64,000 bases of DNA from Hymenobacter sp. BT18 (GTDB lineage Bacteria > Bacteroidota > Bacteroidia > Cytophagales > Hymenobacteraceae), in NCBI RefSeq assembly GCF_012273015.1, contig NZ_CP050954.1:4442001-4506000 (forward strand), read 5' to 3'. A program made the translations under genes and the position numbers. Below the pieces are notes generated by a model. The model saw only the letters and a program-made list of their open reading frames with translations, was not told the DNA's origin and made no database searches. Below are positions 23,466-32,564 of the stretch, one piece after another. Each line of letters begins with the position of its first letter. The stretch's first letter is position 1.

Positions 23466-26228
23466 ATGTCGAATAAGCTACTGGTGTTTCTGGCGGGGCT
23501 GCTGCTGCTTACCGCGCTCGGCTCCTACGTGTACTACCGCCGCACCGTGGCGCAGGTACCCGTAGATGCCTGGTCTCTGGTGCCGGACGACGCCGTGCTG
23601 GTGCTGGCCACCCGCGACCATCCCACCCTGGTGCGCCACCTGCGGGAAACCCAGCTCTGGGACAACCTGGCCGCGCTGCCTTACTTCCAGCAAGTGGAAG
23701 AAAACGCCCAGCTGCTCGACTCCCTGACCAATAGCCGCCACAACCTGCTGCGCTTCCTGGGCCGCAAAACGGTGCTGGCTTCCGTGCACATCACCGGGCC
23801 GGGCTCCTTCGATTTGCTGTACCAGGTGCCGCTGAACACGGTGCGTGAATACCGGCAGGTGCGCGCCGCCGCCGAGGCCCTGGCCCGCCACCCGCGCTTT
23901 CGCGTCAGCAGCCGCACCTACCAGGGCCACGTGCTCACGGCGGTGCAGGAGCGCGGCAACGGCAGCGGCGTTACGTACTTCAACTACCGCAACCATCTTA
24001 TCATCAGCAGCAACCCGGGCCTGATTGAGAAGGTCATTGCCCGCATTGGCCACCCCGGCCAGGCCTCCGTAGCGGCCGACTTCCGCAACATCGACTACCT
24101 GCAGCTGCGGGAGGTAGATGCTACCCTGCTGGTGAACTACCGCCAGCTGCCGCCCTTTCTGGATGTGTTTTTTCGGCCCGAGCTCCGGCCCAGCGCGCAG
24201 GTGTTGACGGGCCTGGGTCGCAACGGCCTGCTGGAAGTGCAGCTGGCGGGCAACAAGCTGCTGATGAACGGCTTCACCAACCCCGAAACCGCCCGCGACG
24301 CCCTGCACCAGCGCGTGCACGGGCAAGCCGCGCAGCGCCTAGGCATGGCCGAGGTAGTGTCCCTGCGCACGGCCGTGCTCATGCACCTGGGAGTAGAGCA
24401 GCCGGGCAGCCTGCGCACTGGCCGCCCGCTGGCCGCGCCCGATTCGGCTACGGCCAGCGCCCTGGACAGCCTCGGGCGCCAGTTTACCCAAGAGGCGGCC
24501 CTGTGCTACCTGGCGGCTCCTTCGCCGCGGCAGGCCCCGGCCCGGCTGGTGCTGGTGCGCTGCCAGAACCCCACCCGGGTAGCAACGCTGCTGGGGCAGC
24601 TGCGGCGCGCCCGTGGGTCCAGCCCGGCTTTCGAGCGGGTAGGTCCCTACCAGATTCATAGCCTGGGCTTGCCTGAAGTGCCTGCCCGCCTGCTCGGGCC
24701 CATGTTCGGGGGATTTCCGGCGGCGGGGGCCGTAGCGCAGGTAGGCCATTACGTGGCCTTCGCCGATGACCCTGCCGCCCTCCGGCCCTGGCTGCAGGAT
24801 GTGGCGGCGGGCAACGTCTGGACCCGCTCGCCCACCCAAGTGGCTTTTTTGCAGGAAACCCAGCCCCTGGCCCGCTTCAGCCTGTTCTTGGACACGCAGA
24901 ATAGCTGGAACGTGCTGCTGCGCGGGTTGCGGGAGGAGCGGCGGGCGGGGCTACTGCGCAACGAAACCCTGTTTAAGCGCTTTCCCCAGGTGACGCTGCA
25001 GCTGGTGCCCGCCGAAGTAGAAGAGGGCCCCGCCGGCCAGTATTTCACGCAGATCCTCCTGCGCCGCCCCGCTGCTACGGTGGCCACGCAAACCGGCTCC
25101 CTCACCCGCGAAACCAGTGGCCTGCGCTTTCCCACGCCCCTGACGAGCCCGCCCGTGCTGGTGAGCGTGGCCAACGCCCGTACGCCGGGCATTCTGGCCC
25201 AGGACAGCGCCTACGTGCTGCACTACATCACCCCGGAGGGCATTATTGCCTGGTCCGATACGCTCAATGGGCCTTTGGTGGGGCCGGTGCGGCGCCTGGC
25301 GCTGGGCGGCAGCCAGGGTTTCCTGGTGGCTACGCCTAGCCGGGTGTATCACTACGACGTGCAGGGACGGGCGGCCCCGCATTTTCCCCTGAACCTGCCC
25401 GACTCGGTGCAGGCTAGTTCCCTGGTTACTTCGGGGGCCGACGGCCGGCAGCCCGCCCGCCTGCTGGTGGGCGGGGGCGGGGGCAACTTCTTCCTGTTCG
25501 ACACCAACGGCAACGCCCTGCCGGGCTGGCAGCCCAAGCGGCTGGACTTTGCCCCGGCCGCCCCGCCGCACTACCTCACCATTGGGGGCTCCGATGTGCT
25601 GGTGGTGCTCCTGGAGAATGGCTACATCTTCGCCTTCGACCGCGCGGGCGGTACTTATCCCGGCTTCCCCATCAGCGTGGGGGCCCGTCTGCACACGGCT
25701 GCCTTCGTGGAGGCTGGCCCCACATTGCAGCGCAGCCGCCTGACGGTGGTTACCCAGCAGGGGGAGCGGGTGCAGTTCAACCTGAGCGGGTACATCCTCA
25801 ACCGGAACCGGCTGAGCACCTGGACGCGGGGTACCACCTTCCGCATCATTCCCGATCAGCTGCAGCGAAGCTACGTGGTGGCCCGGCAGGACCCCACCGG
25901 CCAGCTCACCATCTTCGACGCGGCGGGGCGGCGCCTGCTCACGCGCCACTTCCTCACGGCCGACGAAAAGCCGGTGCAGTTCTTCGACTACGGGTCTGGC
26001 CGCCGGCTCGTAGCCATTACCGACCCCGGGCCCCAGCAGGTGTACTTGTTTGATGCCAAGGGCCAGCTGCTCAACAACCAAACCTTCCCCAGCACCGTGG
26101 GCGGGGTGCAGGCCACCTACGATGTGGGGGCCAACGCCTGGCAGCTCTACCACGTGCAGGGCCGGCAGCTGAAGCGCGTGCTCGTGCCCAATGATGGCCG
26201 CCTGCCGGTAGCCGCGCCGTTGCGCTAG
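23466..26228 (+). CDS. Large membrane-anchored protein: DUF3352-like region plus C-terminal beta-propeller
   Basis: 920 residues. One N-terminal helix (LLVFLAGLLLLTALGSYVYY, about 4-23) anchors a large extracytoplasmic part. Residues about 35-540 resemble the DUF3352-type layout (VPDDAVLVLATRDHPTLVRHL, LWDNLAALPYFQQVE, then repeated alpha/beta units), a Bacteroidota group of unknown function. Residues about 590-900 form blade-like repeats (ITPEGIIAWSDTLNG, VYHYDVQGRAAPHFPLN, FLFDTNGNALPGW, IFAFDRAGGTYPGFP, TIFDAAGRRLL, YLFDAKGQLLNN), as in PQQ/WD-like propellers. No catalytic motif was seen. Its stop codon overlaps that of corA in a CTAG. Confidence 0.85.
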   Translation: MSNKLLVFLAGLLLLTALGSYVYYRRTVAQVPVDAWSLVPDDAVLVLATRDHPTLVRHLRETQLWDNLAALPYFQQVEENAQLLDSLTNSRHNLLRFLGRKTVLASVHITGPGSFDLLYQVPLNTVREYRQVRAAAEALARHPRFRVSSRTYQGHVLTAVQERGNGSGVTYFNYRNHLIISSNPGLIEKVIARIGHPGQASVAADFRNIDYLQLREVDATLLVNYRQLPPFLDVFFRPELRPSAQVLTGLGRNGLLEVQLAGNKLLMNGFTNPETARDALHQRVHGQAAQRLGMAEVVSLRTAVLMHLGVEQPGSLRTGRPLAAPDSATASALDSLGRQFTQEAALCYLAAPSPRQAPARLVLVRCQNPTRVATLLGQLRRARGSSPAFERVGPYQIHSLGLPEVPARLLGPMFGGFPAAGAVAQVGHYVAFADDPAALRPWLQDVAAGNVWTRSPTQVAFLQETQPLARFSLFLDTQNSWNVLLRGLREERRAGLLRNETLFKRFPQVTLQLVPAEVEEGPAGQYFTQILLRRPAATVATQTGSLTRETSGLRFPTPLTSPPVLVSVANARTPGILAQDSAYVLHYITPEGIIAWSDTLNGPLVGPVRRLALGGSQGFLVATPSRVYHYDVQGRAAPHFPLNLPDSVQASSLVTSGADGRQPARLLVGGGGGNFFLFDTNGNALPGWQPKRLDFAPAAPPHYLTIGGSDVLVVLLENGYIFAFDRAGGTYPGFPISVGARLHTAAFVEAGPTLQRSRLTVVTQQGERVQFNLSGYILNRNRLSTWTRGTTFRIIPDQLQRSYVVARQDPTGQLTIFDAAGRRLLTRHFLTADEKPVQFFDYGSGRRLVAITDPGPQQVYLFDAKGQLLNNQTFPSTVGGVQATYDVGANAWQLYHVQGRQLKRVLVPNDGRLPVAAPLR

Positions 26229-27412
26229 CTAAGCCAGCCTTTCCGGTAGAAGTACACCAGCTGCACTATCACCACCGCTAACAGCACGCCCAGCAGTACC
26301 GGGTAGCCCAGCGGGTGATAGAGCTCTGGCATGTTGAGGGGGTTGATGCCGCCGTGCGGGTTTTCGCGCTGGAAGTTCATGCCGTACAGGCCCACCACGA
26401 AGCTGAGGGGAATGAAAATGGAGCTGATGATGGTCAGCACCTTCATTACCTCGTTCATGCGGTTGCTTTGGTCCGACAGGTAGAGCTCCACCAAGCTGTT
26501 GACGGATTCCTTGTAGCTCTCGGCCAGGTCGAGGGTCTGGATGGCGTGGTCGTAGCAGTCCCGGAAAAAGGCCTTCATGTCCTCAGACACTACTTCGTCG
26601 GGCATGCGCAGGATTTCCGTGATTTTGTCGCGCTCCGGGTACACCAGCCGCCGAAAGCGCACAATATCTTTCTTGACTTGCAGGATGCGGCCCAGCAGGC
26701 GGCGGTCGGCGCGCTTGGAGCGGAAAATCAGTTCCTCCAGATGCTCGATGTAGTCGCCAATGGCGGCCATGGTGGGGAAGTAGTGGTCCAGCACCACGTC
26801 GGTGAGGGTATACGCCAGGTAGAGGGGCGGACGGCGCATGATCTGGCTGCGGCCCGAGCGGATACGGTGGCGCACGGCGTCGAGGCAGTCGTTGTAGTCG
26901 TCCTGAAACGAGAGTACGTAGTTGGGGCCGGTAAACAAGCTCAGCTGGTCGTCGTCCACTTCGAGCTGGGAGGTGAAGTCCGTCATGCGCGAAACCAGGA
27001 ACAGGCGGCCGTTGCCGAACTCCTCCACCTTGGCGCGCTGGTAGTCGCCGAGCACGTCTTCCATCTGCAGGGCAGGCAGCTCGAAGTCGCGCATCAGGCG
27101 CTCCATCAGCCCCAGGTCGTTGTAGCCGCGAATGTCAATCCAGTGGCGCAGGTGGCTGTTCTGCCGGAAGAAGGCCAATAGCTCGTCGTAGCTGGCGTAC
27201 TCGTGCTCGATGAACTCATCGGCGTCGTAGGAAATCATGAACAGGCGTGGGGCCAGCGCATCGGCCGAGACCGTGAGCGTGCCGGGGCGCTGGCCCACCA
27301 CCTGCTCGCGGGCCTGCTGGGTGGCCTGACGGTCGGATACGTGGCTGCGCTGGGTGGTTTCCGAGGGGTCGTCGGACTCAGCGGTGAGGGAGGAAGAAAG
27401 CTGCGGGTCCAT
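26225..27412 (-). CDS. corA: CorA-family magnesium/cobalt transporter
   Basis: 395 residues. A long cytoplasmic N-terminal domain precedes two C-terminal membrane helices; the signature GMN motif follows the first helix at about 344-346 (VGLYGMNF), and the protein ends with the short basic tail FYRKGWLS. CorA pentamers pass Mg2+, Co2+ or Ni2+ down the gradient. The N-terminus has an extra hydrophilic segment (about 1-45) rich in Ser/Thr/Gln/Asp; the start could therefore be internal. It converges on the 920-residue protein gene with a four-base overlap of stop codons. Confidence 0.92.
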   Translation of the reverse strand: MDPQLSSSLTAESDDPSETTQRSHVSDRQATQQAREQVVGQRPGTLTVSADALAPRLFMISYDADEFIEHEYASYDELLAFFRQNSHLRHWIDIRGYNDLGLMERLMRDFELPALQMEDVLGDYQRAKVEEFGNGRLFLVSRMTDFTSQLEVDDDQLSLFTGPNYVLSFQDDYNDCLDAVRHRIRSGRSQIMRRPPLYLAYTLTDVVLDHYFPTMAAIGDYIEHLEELIFRSKRADRRLLGRILQVKKDIVRFRRLVYPERDKITEILRMPDEVVSEDMKAFFRDCYDHAIQTLDLAESYKESVNSLVELYLSDQSNRMNEVMKVLTIISSIFIPLSFVVGLYGMNFQRENPHGGINPLNMPELYHPLGYPVLLGVLLAVVIVQLVYFYRKGWLS

Positions 27413-27516
27413 GAAAGCAGGCGAAGGAAGGAGAAGAAAGCCGGGGCTTCCTACGCAAATAAGCCCGAAAAGACCAAAAACCGGCTAGGCGCGCTACCAG
27501 AGCTACCGGGTTTCCG

Positions 27517-27524
27517 TACTTTCG
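27517..27524 (+). promoter_or_regulatory. Candidate -7 box TACTTTCG for the glycan operon
   Basis: Seven of eight match to TAnnTTTG, 21 nt before the ATG at 27546. It would drive the three overlapping plus-strand genes that follow. Confidence 0.5.
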
Positions 27525-27545
27525 TTTTCTCCCACGCCCGCTTTC

Positions 27546-28553
27546 GTGTCTGCCACTCCCGCTCCTGATGTGTATCTGCCGCTCCCGGTTTCTGCCGGGC
27601 GCTACCAGCTGCGGGTGCGGGAAGGCCAGGGCGCCGCACCAGAACTTCCACTGGCCTTTGACCCCTGGCTGTATCTCACCCCGGCCTACCAACAGCTGCC
27701 CGCGCATGCGTCCCAGCAATGGCTGTTTTGCCTGGAAGATGCCGGGCAGCAGCAAACCGTGGGCTGGCTCACGGTCTTTGCCACGGACGTAACCCACGCC
27801 GTGCGCAGCCCTCACCAAGCTCCTTTCGGGGGCGTGCAGCTTACCAACCAAGTACCCTATGAGGTCCTGCACTGTTTTTTGGTCGCCGTTCAGCACTATT
27901 TGCAGGAGCAGGGAATCGAAATAGTGGAACTGAAGTGTGCCCCCGCCGCCTACAGCCCGCTGACGACAGCCCGCCTGACCCAAACCCTCACCGGGCTGGG
28001 CTACGCTATCAAACTGGCCGAAGTCAACTATCACCTGAGGTTGGCAGATCCTTTTGAGGCCGGGCTGCATTCCTCAGAAAAGCGCCGCCTGCGCAAGTGC
28101 CAGCGCGCGGGTATGTACTTCGAGCAGGAGCCGCCCTTGCTGCTGCCCGCCGCCTACGAGTTTATCGTGCAGTGCCGGCAGGAAAAAAAACAGCACTTTT
28201 CGGTGGACCTGGCCCGGCTCCAGGCGCTGTTCCGCCGCTTCCCCCGCGACTATTTCCTGTTTTCAGTACGGGATGCCAATGGGGAATGGGCCGCCCTCAC
28301 CATTGCCGTGCGGGTGAACGGGGCAGTGCTTTACAACTTTGCGCCGGCTAGCCCACGGGCTTTCAACGCGTTTAGCCCGGTGGTGCTGCTCACGGCTGGC
28401 TTGCACCATTTCGGGCAGGCCAACGGTATGACGCTCCTCGACCTGGGAACGTCCATGCTGGGGCAAGAACCCAACTTTTCGTTGTTGCGGTTCAAGGAAC
28501 ACCTGGGTGGCGTACCAAGCCTGAAGTTTACCTTTGGGCGCCAACCCCATTGA
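27546..28553 (+). CDS. FemAB/BioF2-like GNAT acyltransferase
   Basis: 335 residues, soluble. The C-terminal half follows the FemAB/BioF2-like acetyltransferase pattern: SEKRRLRKCQRAGMYFEQE, FSVDLARLQALFRRFP, VRDANGEWAALTIAVRV, and LLDLGTSMLGQEPNFSLLRFKEHLGG near the end (cited in short pieces: LLDLGTSM, LLRFKEHLGG). Such proteins acylate amino sugars or add residues to cell-wall or glycan precursors. It is first in an operon with a flippase (TGATG overlap) and a GT2, so it probably decorates the same glycan (inference). Confidence 0.78.
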   Translation: MSATPAPDVYLPLPVSAGRYQLRVREGQGAAPELPLAFDPWLYLTPAYQQLPAHASQQWLFCLEDAGQQQTVGWLTVFATDVTHAVRSPHQAPFGGVQLTNQVPYEVLHCFLVAVQHYLQEQGIEIVELKCAPAAYSPLTTARLTQTLTGLGYAIKLAEVNYHLRLADPFEAGLHSSEKRRLRKCQRAGMYFEQEPPLLLPAAYEFIVQCRQEKKQHFSVDLARLQALFRRFPRDYFLFSVRDANGEWAALTIAVRVNGAVLYNFAPASPRAFNAFSPVVLLTAGLHHFGQANGMTLLDLGTSMLGQEPNFSLLRFKEHLGGVPSLKFTFGRQPH

Positions 28554-29872
28554 TGCTGCGCCGCGTGTTTTCTTCTGCTCCCTCTACTGCGCCGCCGGCT
28601 GACAAGCAGCCCTCGGTGGCGGGGCGCTTCGTGCGCGGCTCGGCCGGTTCCGGGGTAGCCATTCTGGCGCGCACGGCGGGCGCCCTGGCCCTCAACAAAC
28701 TGCTGGCCCTCTACGGCGGGCCCGGCGGCCTCACGCTGCTGGCGCATTTTCAGAACCTGATGGCCTTGTTTACCACCCTGCCCAACGACGGGGTGCATAG
28801 TGGGGTAGTAAAATACCTGGCTCCCCTGCGGGCCGGGTCAGGGCGGTACCGCGTCTGGTTTGGCGCCGGGTTGGTGCTGAATGCCCTGGTGCTCGCGCTG
28901 GGGGCGGCCGTGCTGGCCCTGGGCCGTACGGAACTGCTCGGGGTGTTTAGCCCCTCGTGGCTGTGGGTGGCTTTGTTTGCTCTGGGCATAGCCGTGCTCA
29001 CCGGGCACACTTACCTGGTAACGGTGCTGCTGGCGGCAGGGCGGCTGCGCGCCTACGTGGTCCTGACCACGCTGCTGAGCGGATTCGGGCTGCTGGCGGT
29101 GGGCGTGGGACTGGGCCTGGGCTGGTCGGTGCCCACGCTGCTGCTGACGTATCTGCTGGGGCAGGGGCTTACACTGCTGCCGACGGCCTGGGTAGCTTTC
29201 GGCCAAGGGCTGCTGCCGCGCCTGCGGGGCCCCGTGAGCCGACCGGCCCTACGGGAGCTGGGGCGCTTTCTGCTCATGGCCGTCAGCATTCTGCTGTTTA
29301 GCAAGGCCGTGGATTTTGCCATGCGCAGCTTACTGATTCGCTACTTTTCCCTGGCCCAGACCGACCTGTGGCAGGCCGTAGCCAAGCTGTCGGACAACTA
29401 TACCATGGTTTTCTCGGCCGTGATGAGCAGTGTGTACTATCCCCGCTTGGCGGCTCTGGCGGGCCAGCCCGCAGAGCTGCGGAAGTATGTGCGCACGGTG
29501 CTGGGGCTGTTGGGGCCAGTCCTGGCCCTGGGGCTGGGGGCTTTGTATTTGCTGCGCGGGAGGCTGCTGCCCTTGCTGTTTGACACCTCATTTGCGGCGG
29601 CCGCCCCACTGCTGGGCCCCCAGCTCCTCGGCGACTGGGCCAAGTTCATGAGCTGGCTGCTGCTGTTTCTGCTGACGGCCCGGGCGCAGGTAGGCCGCTA
29701 CGTGCTGGTGCAGGCGCTGTCGGCGGGGGCGTATGCCCTCTTGCTGGCCGTGCTGCTGCCCCGCTACGGCCTGCTGGGGGCGCCCCTGGCCCACGCGGCC
29801 CGCTTCGGGCTGGTGCTGCTGGCCGGGCTGGTTTATTTCAGGTCCGTGTGGTGGCCCCGTCGTTATGCTTAG
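28553..29872 (+). CDS. Polysaccharide flippase (Wzx/MATE-like)
   Basis: 439 residues, 12 or more predicted membrane helices. The N-terminal region FVRGSAGSGVAILARTAGALALNKLLALYGGPGGLTLLAHFQN (short motif LNKLLALYGGPGGLTLL) is typical of O-antigen/ECA-type lipid-linked oligosaccharide flippases such as WzxE, followed by LPNDGVHSGVVKYLA. It moves an undecaprenyl-linked glycan across the inner membrane. Its ATG shares one base with the preceding stop (TGATG), and its 3' end overlaps the following GT2 by 8 nt, so the three genes are translationally coupled. Confidence 0.88.
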   Translation: MLRRVFSSAPSTAPPADKQPSVAGRFVRGSAGSGVAILARTAGALALNKLLALYGGPGGLTLLAHFQNLMALFTTLPNDGVHSGVVKYLAPLRAGSGRYRVWFGAGLVLNALVLALGAAVLALGRTELLGVFSPSWLWVALFALGIAVLTGHTYLVTVLLAAGRLRAYVVLTTLLSGFGLLAVGVGLGLGWSVPTLLLTYLLGQGLTLLPTAWVAFGQGLLPRLRGPVSRPALRELGRFLLMAVSILLFSKAVDFAMRSLLIRYFSLAQTDLWQAVAKLSDNYTMVFSAVMSSVYYPRLAALAGQPAELRKYVRTVLGLLGPVLALGLGALYLLRGRLLPLLFDTSFAAAAPLLGPQLLGDWAKFMSWLLLFLLTARAQVGRYVLVQALSAGAYALLLAVLLPRYGLLGAPLAHAARFGLVLLAGLVYFRSVWWPRRYA

Positions 29873-30797
29873 CCCGGTGCCCGCTCCCTTGGTAACCATT
29901 GTGGCCCTGTGCTACAACCATGCGCCCTACCTGCGCCCGGCCCTGGACTCTATCCGGGCGCAAACCTACCCGCACTTGGAAGTGATATTGGTAGATGATG
30001 CCAGCACGGACGGCAGCGCGGCCATTCTGCAGGAATATGCGGCGGCCAACCCCACCTGGCAACTGCTGCTGCTGCCCGAAAACCTGGGCAACTGCCGGGC
30101 TTTCAACCAGGGTCTGGCGCGCACCCGGGGCGAGTTTGTTATTGACTTTGCCACCGATGATGTGCTGCTGCCCGAGCGGGTAGCCAAGCAAGTGGCCGCT
30201 TTTCAGCAACTGCCCGGCAGCTACGGTGTGGTGTACTCCGATGCCGAGCTGATTGACGAACAGGGGCGGGTGATGAGGCGACACTTCCGGCGGGATGCGC
30301 AGGGCCGGATTCTGGACCCGCAGCCCGCCAGCGGGTGGGTGTTTGCCGACGTGCTGCGCCGCTACTTCATCAGCACGCCCACCATGCTAATGCGCCGCAC
30401 CACGCTGGAAGCCTTGGGCGGCTACGATGAAACCTTGGCCTATGAGGATTTCGATTTCTGGGTACGGGCTGCCCGCGACTGGGCGTTCTACTTGCTGGAT
30501 GAGGTAACCACCCAAAAGCGCCGCCACCCCCAGGCCATGTCCCGGCGCGGCTACCGCCCCCACGACCCCTACCTGGCGTCCACCATCAAAGTCTGCCGGA
30601 AAGCTTTGCTGCTCTGCCGGGATGCTGCGGAGCGGCAGGCGCTGGCCGAACGGGTGCGCTGGGAAATGCGCCAGGCCGCACGCTGGCGGAGCTTTACCGG
30701 TGCCTGGGAGCTATACCAGCTGTTGCAACAGCTCCGGGCAGTGCAGCCTTCCGACCAACTACTGGGCGGAGCCCTGCGCGTGCTGCGCTGGTTCTAA
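29865..30797 (+). CDS. Family 2 glycosyltransferase
   Basis: 310 residues from the ATG at 29865, overlapping the flippase stop by 8 nt. The GT-A core is clear: VTIVALCYNHAPYL, VILVDDASTDGS, LPENLGNCRAFNQGL, and the metal/donor motif IDFATDDVLLPE where many GT2 enzymes have DxDD. An acceptor-side YEDFDFWVR follows. It probably adds one sugar to the glycan exported by the flippase. Its last 39 nt overlap the 3' end of the convergent GT-C gene. Confidence 0.88.
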   Translation: MLSPVPAPLVTIVALCYNHAPYLRPALDSIRAQTYPHLEVILVDDASTDGSAAILQEYAAANPTWQLLLLPENLGNCRAFNQGLARTRGEFVIDFATDDVLLPERVAKQVAAFQQLPGSYGVVYSDAELIDEQGRVMRRHFRRDAQGRILDPQPASGWVFADVLRRYFISTPTMLMRRTTLEALGGYDETLAYEDFDFWVRAARDWAFYLLDEVTTQKRRHPQAMSRRGYRPHDPYLASTIKVCRKALLLCRDAAERQALAERVRWEMRQAARWRSFTGAWELYQLLQQLRAVQPSDQLLGGALRVLRWF

Positions 30798-32564
30798 CGG
30801 CCTGTTCTCATGAGCAGGTGTAGGCAGCGAAACCTGATATAGCTCCACGGTGCCATCCTGGGCCAACAGGCGCCGCCTTGGAAACCAGCTCAGCACGGAG
30901 TCGGGGGAGTAGCGGATGAGCTTGCGGGTAAGCTCGTCGTTGCTCAGGATACTGCGGTTGAGCAGCAGCCAAGCGTGCTGACCCGGACCGAGTTGTACCG
31001 AGTCACGGGCCCAGTAACGACGGTACGAAAGGGTAGTGGGCACGCGGAAATCGTAGAAAAAGTCGTAGTTGCCAATCAGGTAGTCGTCTACCAGCACCAC
31101 CCCGCCGGGCTTGCCCTGCAGGTACTGGTGGATGAGGCGCTGCTGGGCAAAATGCGCAGAGTTGGTGGGCTTGAGCATGATGTAGGCCGGGCGCACCACC
31201 AGCAGCGCGCCCAGTACAGCTATGGCCCCCACCGCTAAGGAAGCCGAGCCGGGGGCCAGCCAGCGGGAGAATCCCCGTAGCTGTTGCCGACTGGCCAGCA
31301 GTAGGCAGAATACGCCCATACCGCCATAGAGTAGGGAAACGCCGTTGTGCAGCCAAGCGGCGCAGCCTAGCAGCAGGCCACCCAGCAGCCCCGCCCCGCG
31401 GCCAGAGCGCACCAGCCGCTCCAGGCCAAATCCCGCGGCCAGACAAAGCGGGGGAAGTAGGGGAGTGGTCATGCGCGGCAGCAGCGAAATAGGGTTGTAA
31501 TGGGCCAGCGAAGTGCTGCCCCACCAGTACAAAGCCAGCGTGCAGCCGCCTAGCGCCAGCCAGAACCGGGCATCACTCGGCTCCTGGGTTGTAGACGAAG
31601 CGGGCACAGCAGCCCGGCCCGCCAGCAGGAAAGCTACCCCCAGGCCGCTGCCCACCAGAAAGCCCACCGGCTGCCAGGTCAGGCGGGCCACCAGGCTGGC
31701 CCGGTTGCCCGAGAGGTAGTTGCCCTCACTCAGGAAGGCGTTGGTATTCTCAATCAGGTGGAGCCGGTAGAGGGCATCGTGGGTGTAGTGCTGGTAAAAA
31801 AGCAGCAGCCCGGCCAGCAGTGCTCCGCCCACCAGCAGGGCCACAACCCAGAACCGGAGGTGTCGCCGCCGCCACACGTCGCGCCCCAGCAGCAGTAGGT
31901 AAAAGGGCAGGTAGTAGGCTATGGTTTCCTTGCTGAGCAGGGCGGCAAAGTTCAGAAAGGCAAAGCCCGCTCCCCAGGCTGCGGGCCGGGTTTGCGGCGG
32001 GCGTCGTCCGTGTAGCAAAGTTGCGGCGCTGGCCAGGCACCAAAACATCAGAATATTATCGGGGTAGAGGTAGGTGGCCAGGTTAAGGGTGAAGTAGTGC
32101 AGCCCCAGCAGCAGCATGGCCCCCGCCGCCGTCACGGGGTGGCGCCGCCGGTAGAGTGCCCATAGCAACCCTGCGCACCCCAGCGTAGCCAGCAGCGGCC
32201 AGAGCGTGGTGGTGATAATCGAAATGCCGAACAGCCGGTACAGCAACGCCACCGGACCAAAAATCAGGGGGCGTTCCTTGAGGGGGTCGTGCAGCAGGCC
32301 CAGGGGGTCAGGCTCCACCCGAAAGGTGCCCGTCAGCAGCTGGTGCGCGTAGCGGGCGTAGTAATAGTCATCAAGGGCATACAGCCCTTCGTGGGCCAGC
32401 CAGAAGAACACGGTGGTAAACAGCACCACGCCCAGCAACGCGAAGTGAGGCAGACGAAGAAAGGAGCGGTTCACACCCGCAAAGCAACCACATTCACCGG
32501 AAACCTGTACGGTAAGCAGCCCCAATTTTCTATTCCCGATTCTTCGTCCAACCTTCGCAGTCAT
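30759..32564 (-). CDS. GT-C membrane glycosyltransferase (GT39/ArnT-like)
   Basis: 601 residues with about 11-12 membrane helices. The first external loop holds ALDDYYYARYAHQLLTG, matching the DD(E)-type acidic motif of GT-C enzymes that use polyprenyl-phosphate sugars, and LKERPLIFGP follows. The ATG at 32564 shares the palindrome CATG with the ATG of the divergent gene at 32563; a GTG at 32474 would give a shorter protein beginning just before the first helix (VNRSFLRLPHF) and may be the true start. The 3' end overlaps the convergent GT2 by 39 nt. Confidence 0.8.
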   Translation of the reverse strand: MTAKVGRRIGNRKLGLLTVQVSGECGCFAGVNRSFLRLPHFALLGVVLFTTVFFWLAHEGLYALDDYYYARYAHQLLTGTFRVEPDPLGLLHDPLKERPLIFGPVALLYRLFGISIITTTLWPLLATLGCAGLLWALYRRRHPVTAAGAMLLLGLHYFTLNLATYLYPDNILMFWCLASAATLLHGRRPPQTRPAAWGAGFAFLNFAALLSKETIAYYLPFYLLLLGRDVWRRRHLRFWVVALLVGGALLAGLLLFYQHYTHDALYRLHLIENTNAFLSEGNYLSGNRASLVARLTWQPVGFLVGSGLGVAFLLAGRAAVPASSTTQEPSDARFWLALGGCTLALYWWGSTSLAHYNPISLLPRMTTPLLPPLCLAAGFGLERLVRSGRGAGLLGGLLLGCAAWLHNGVSLLYGGMGVFCLLLASRQQLRGFSRWLAPGSASLAVGAIAVLGALLVVRPAYIMLKPTNSAHFAQQRLIHQYLQGKPGGVVLVDDYLIGNYDFFYDFRVPTTLSYRRYWARDSVQLGPGQHAWLLLNRSILSNDELTRKLIRYSPDSVLSWFPRRRLLAQDGTVELYQVSLPTPAHENRPLEPAQHAQGSAQ

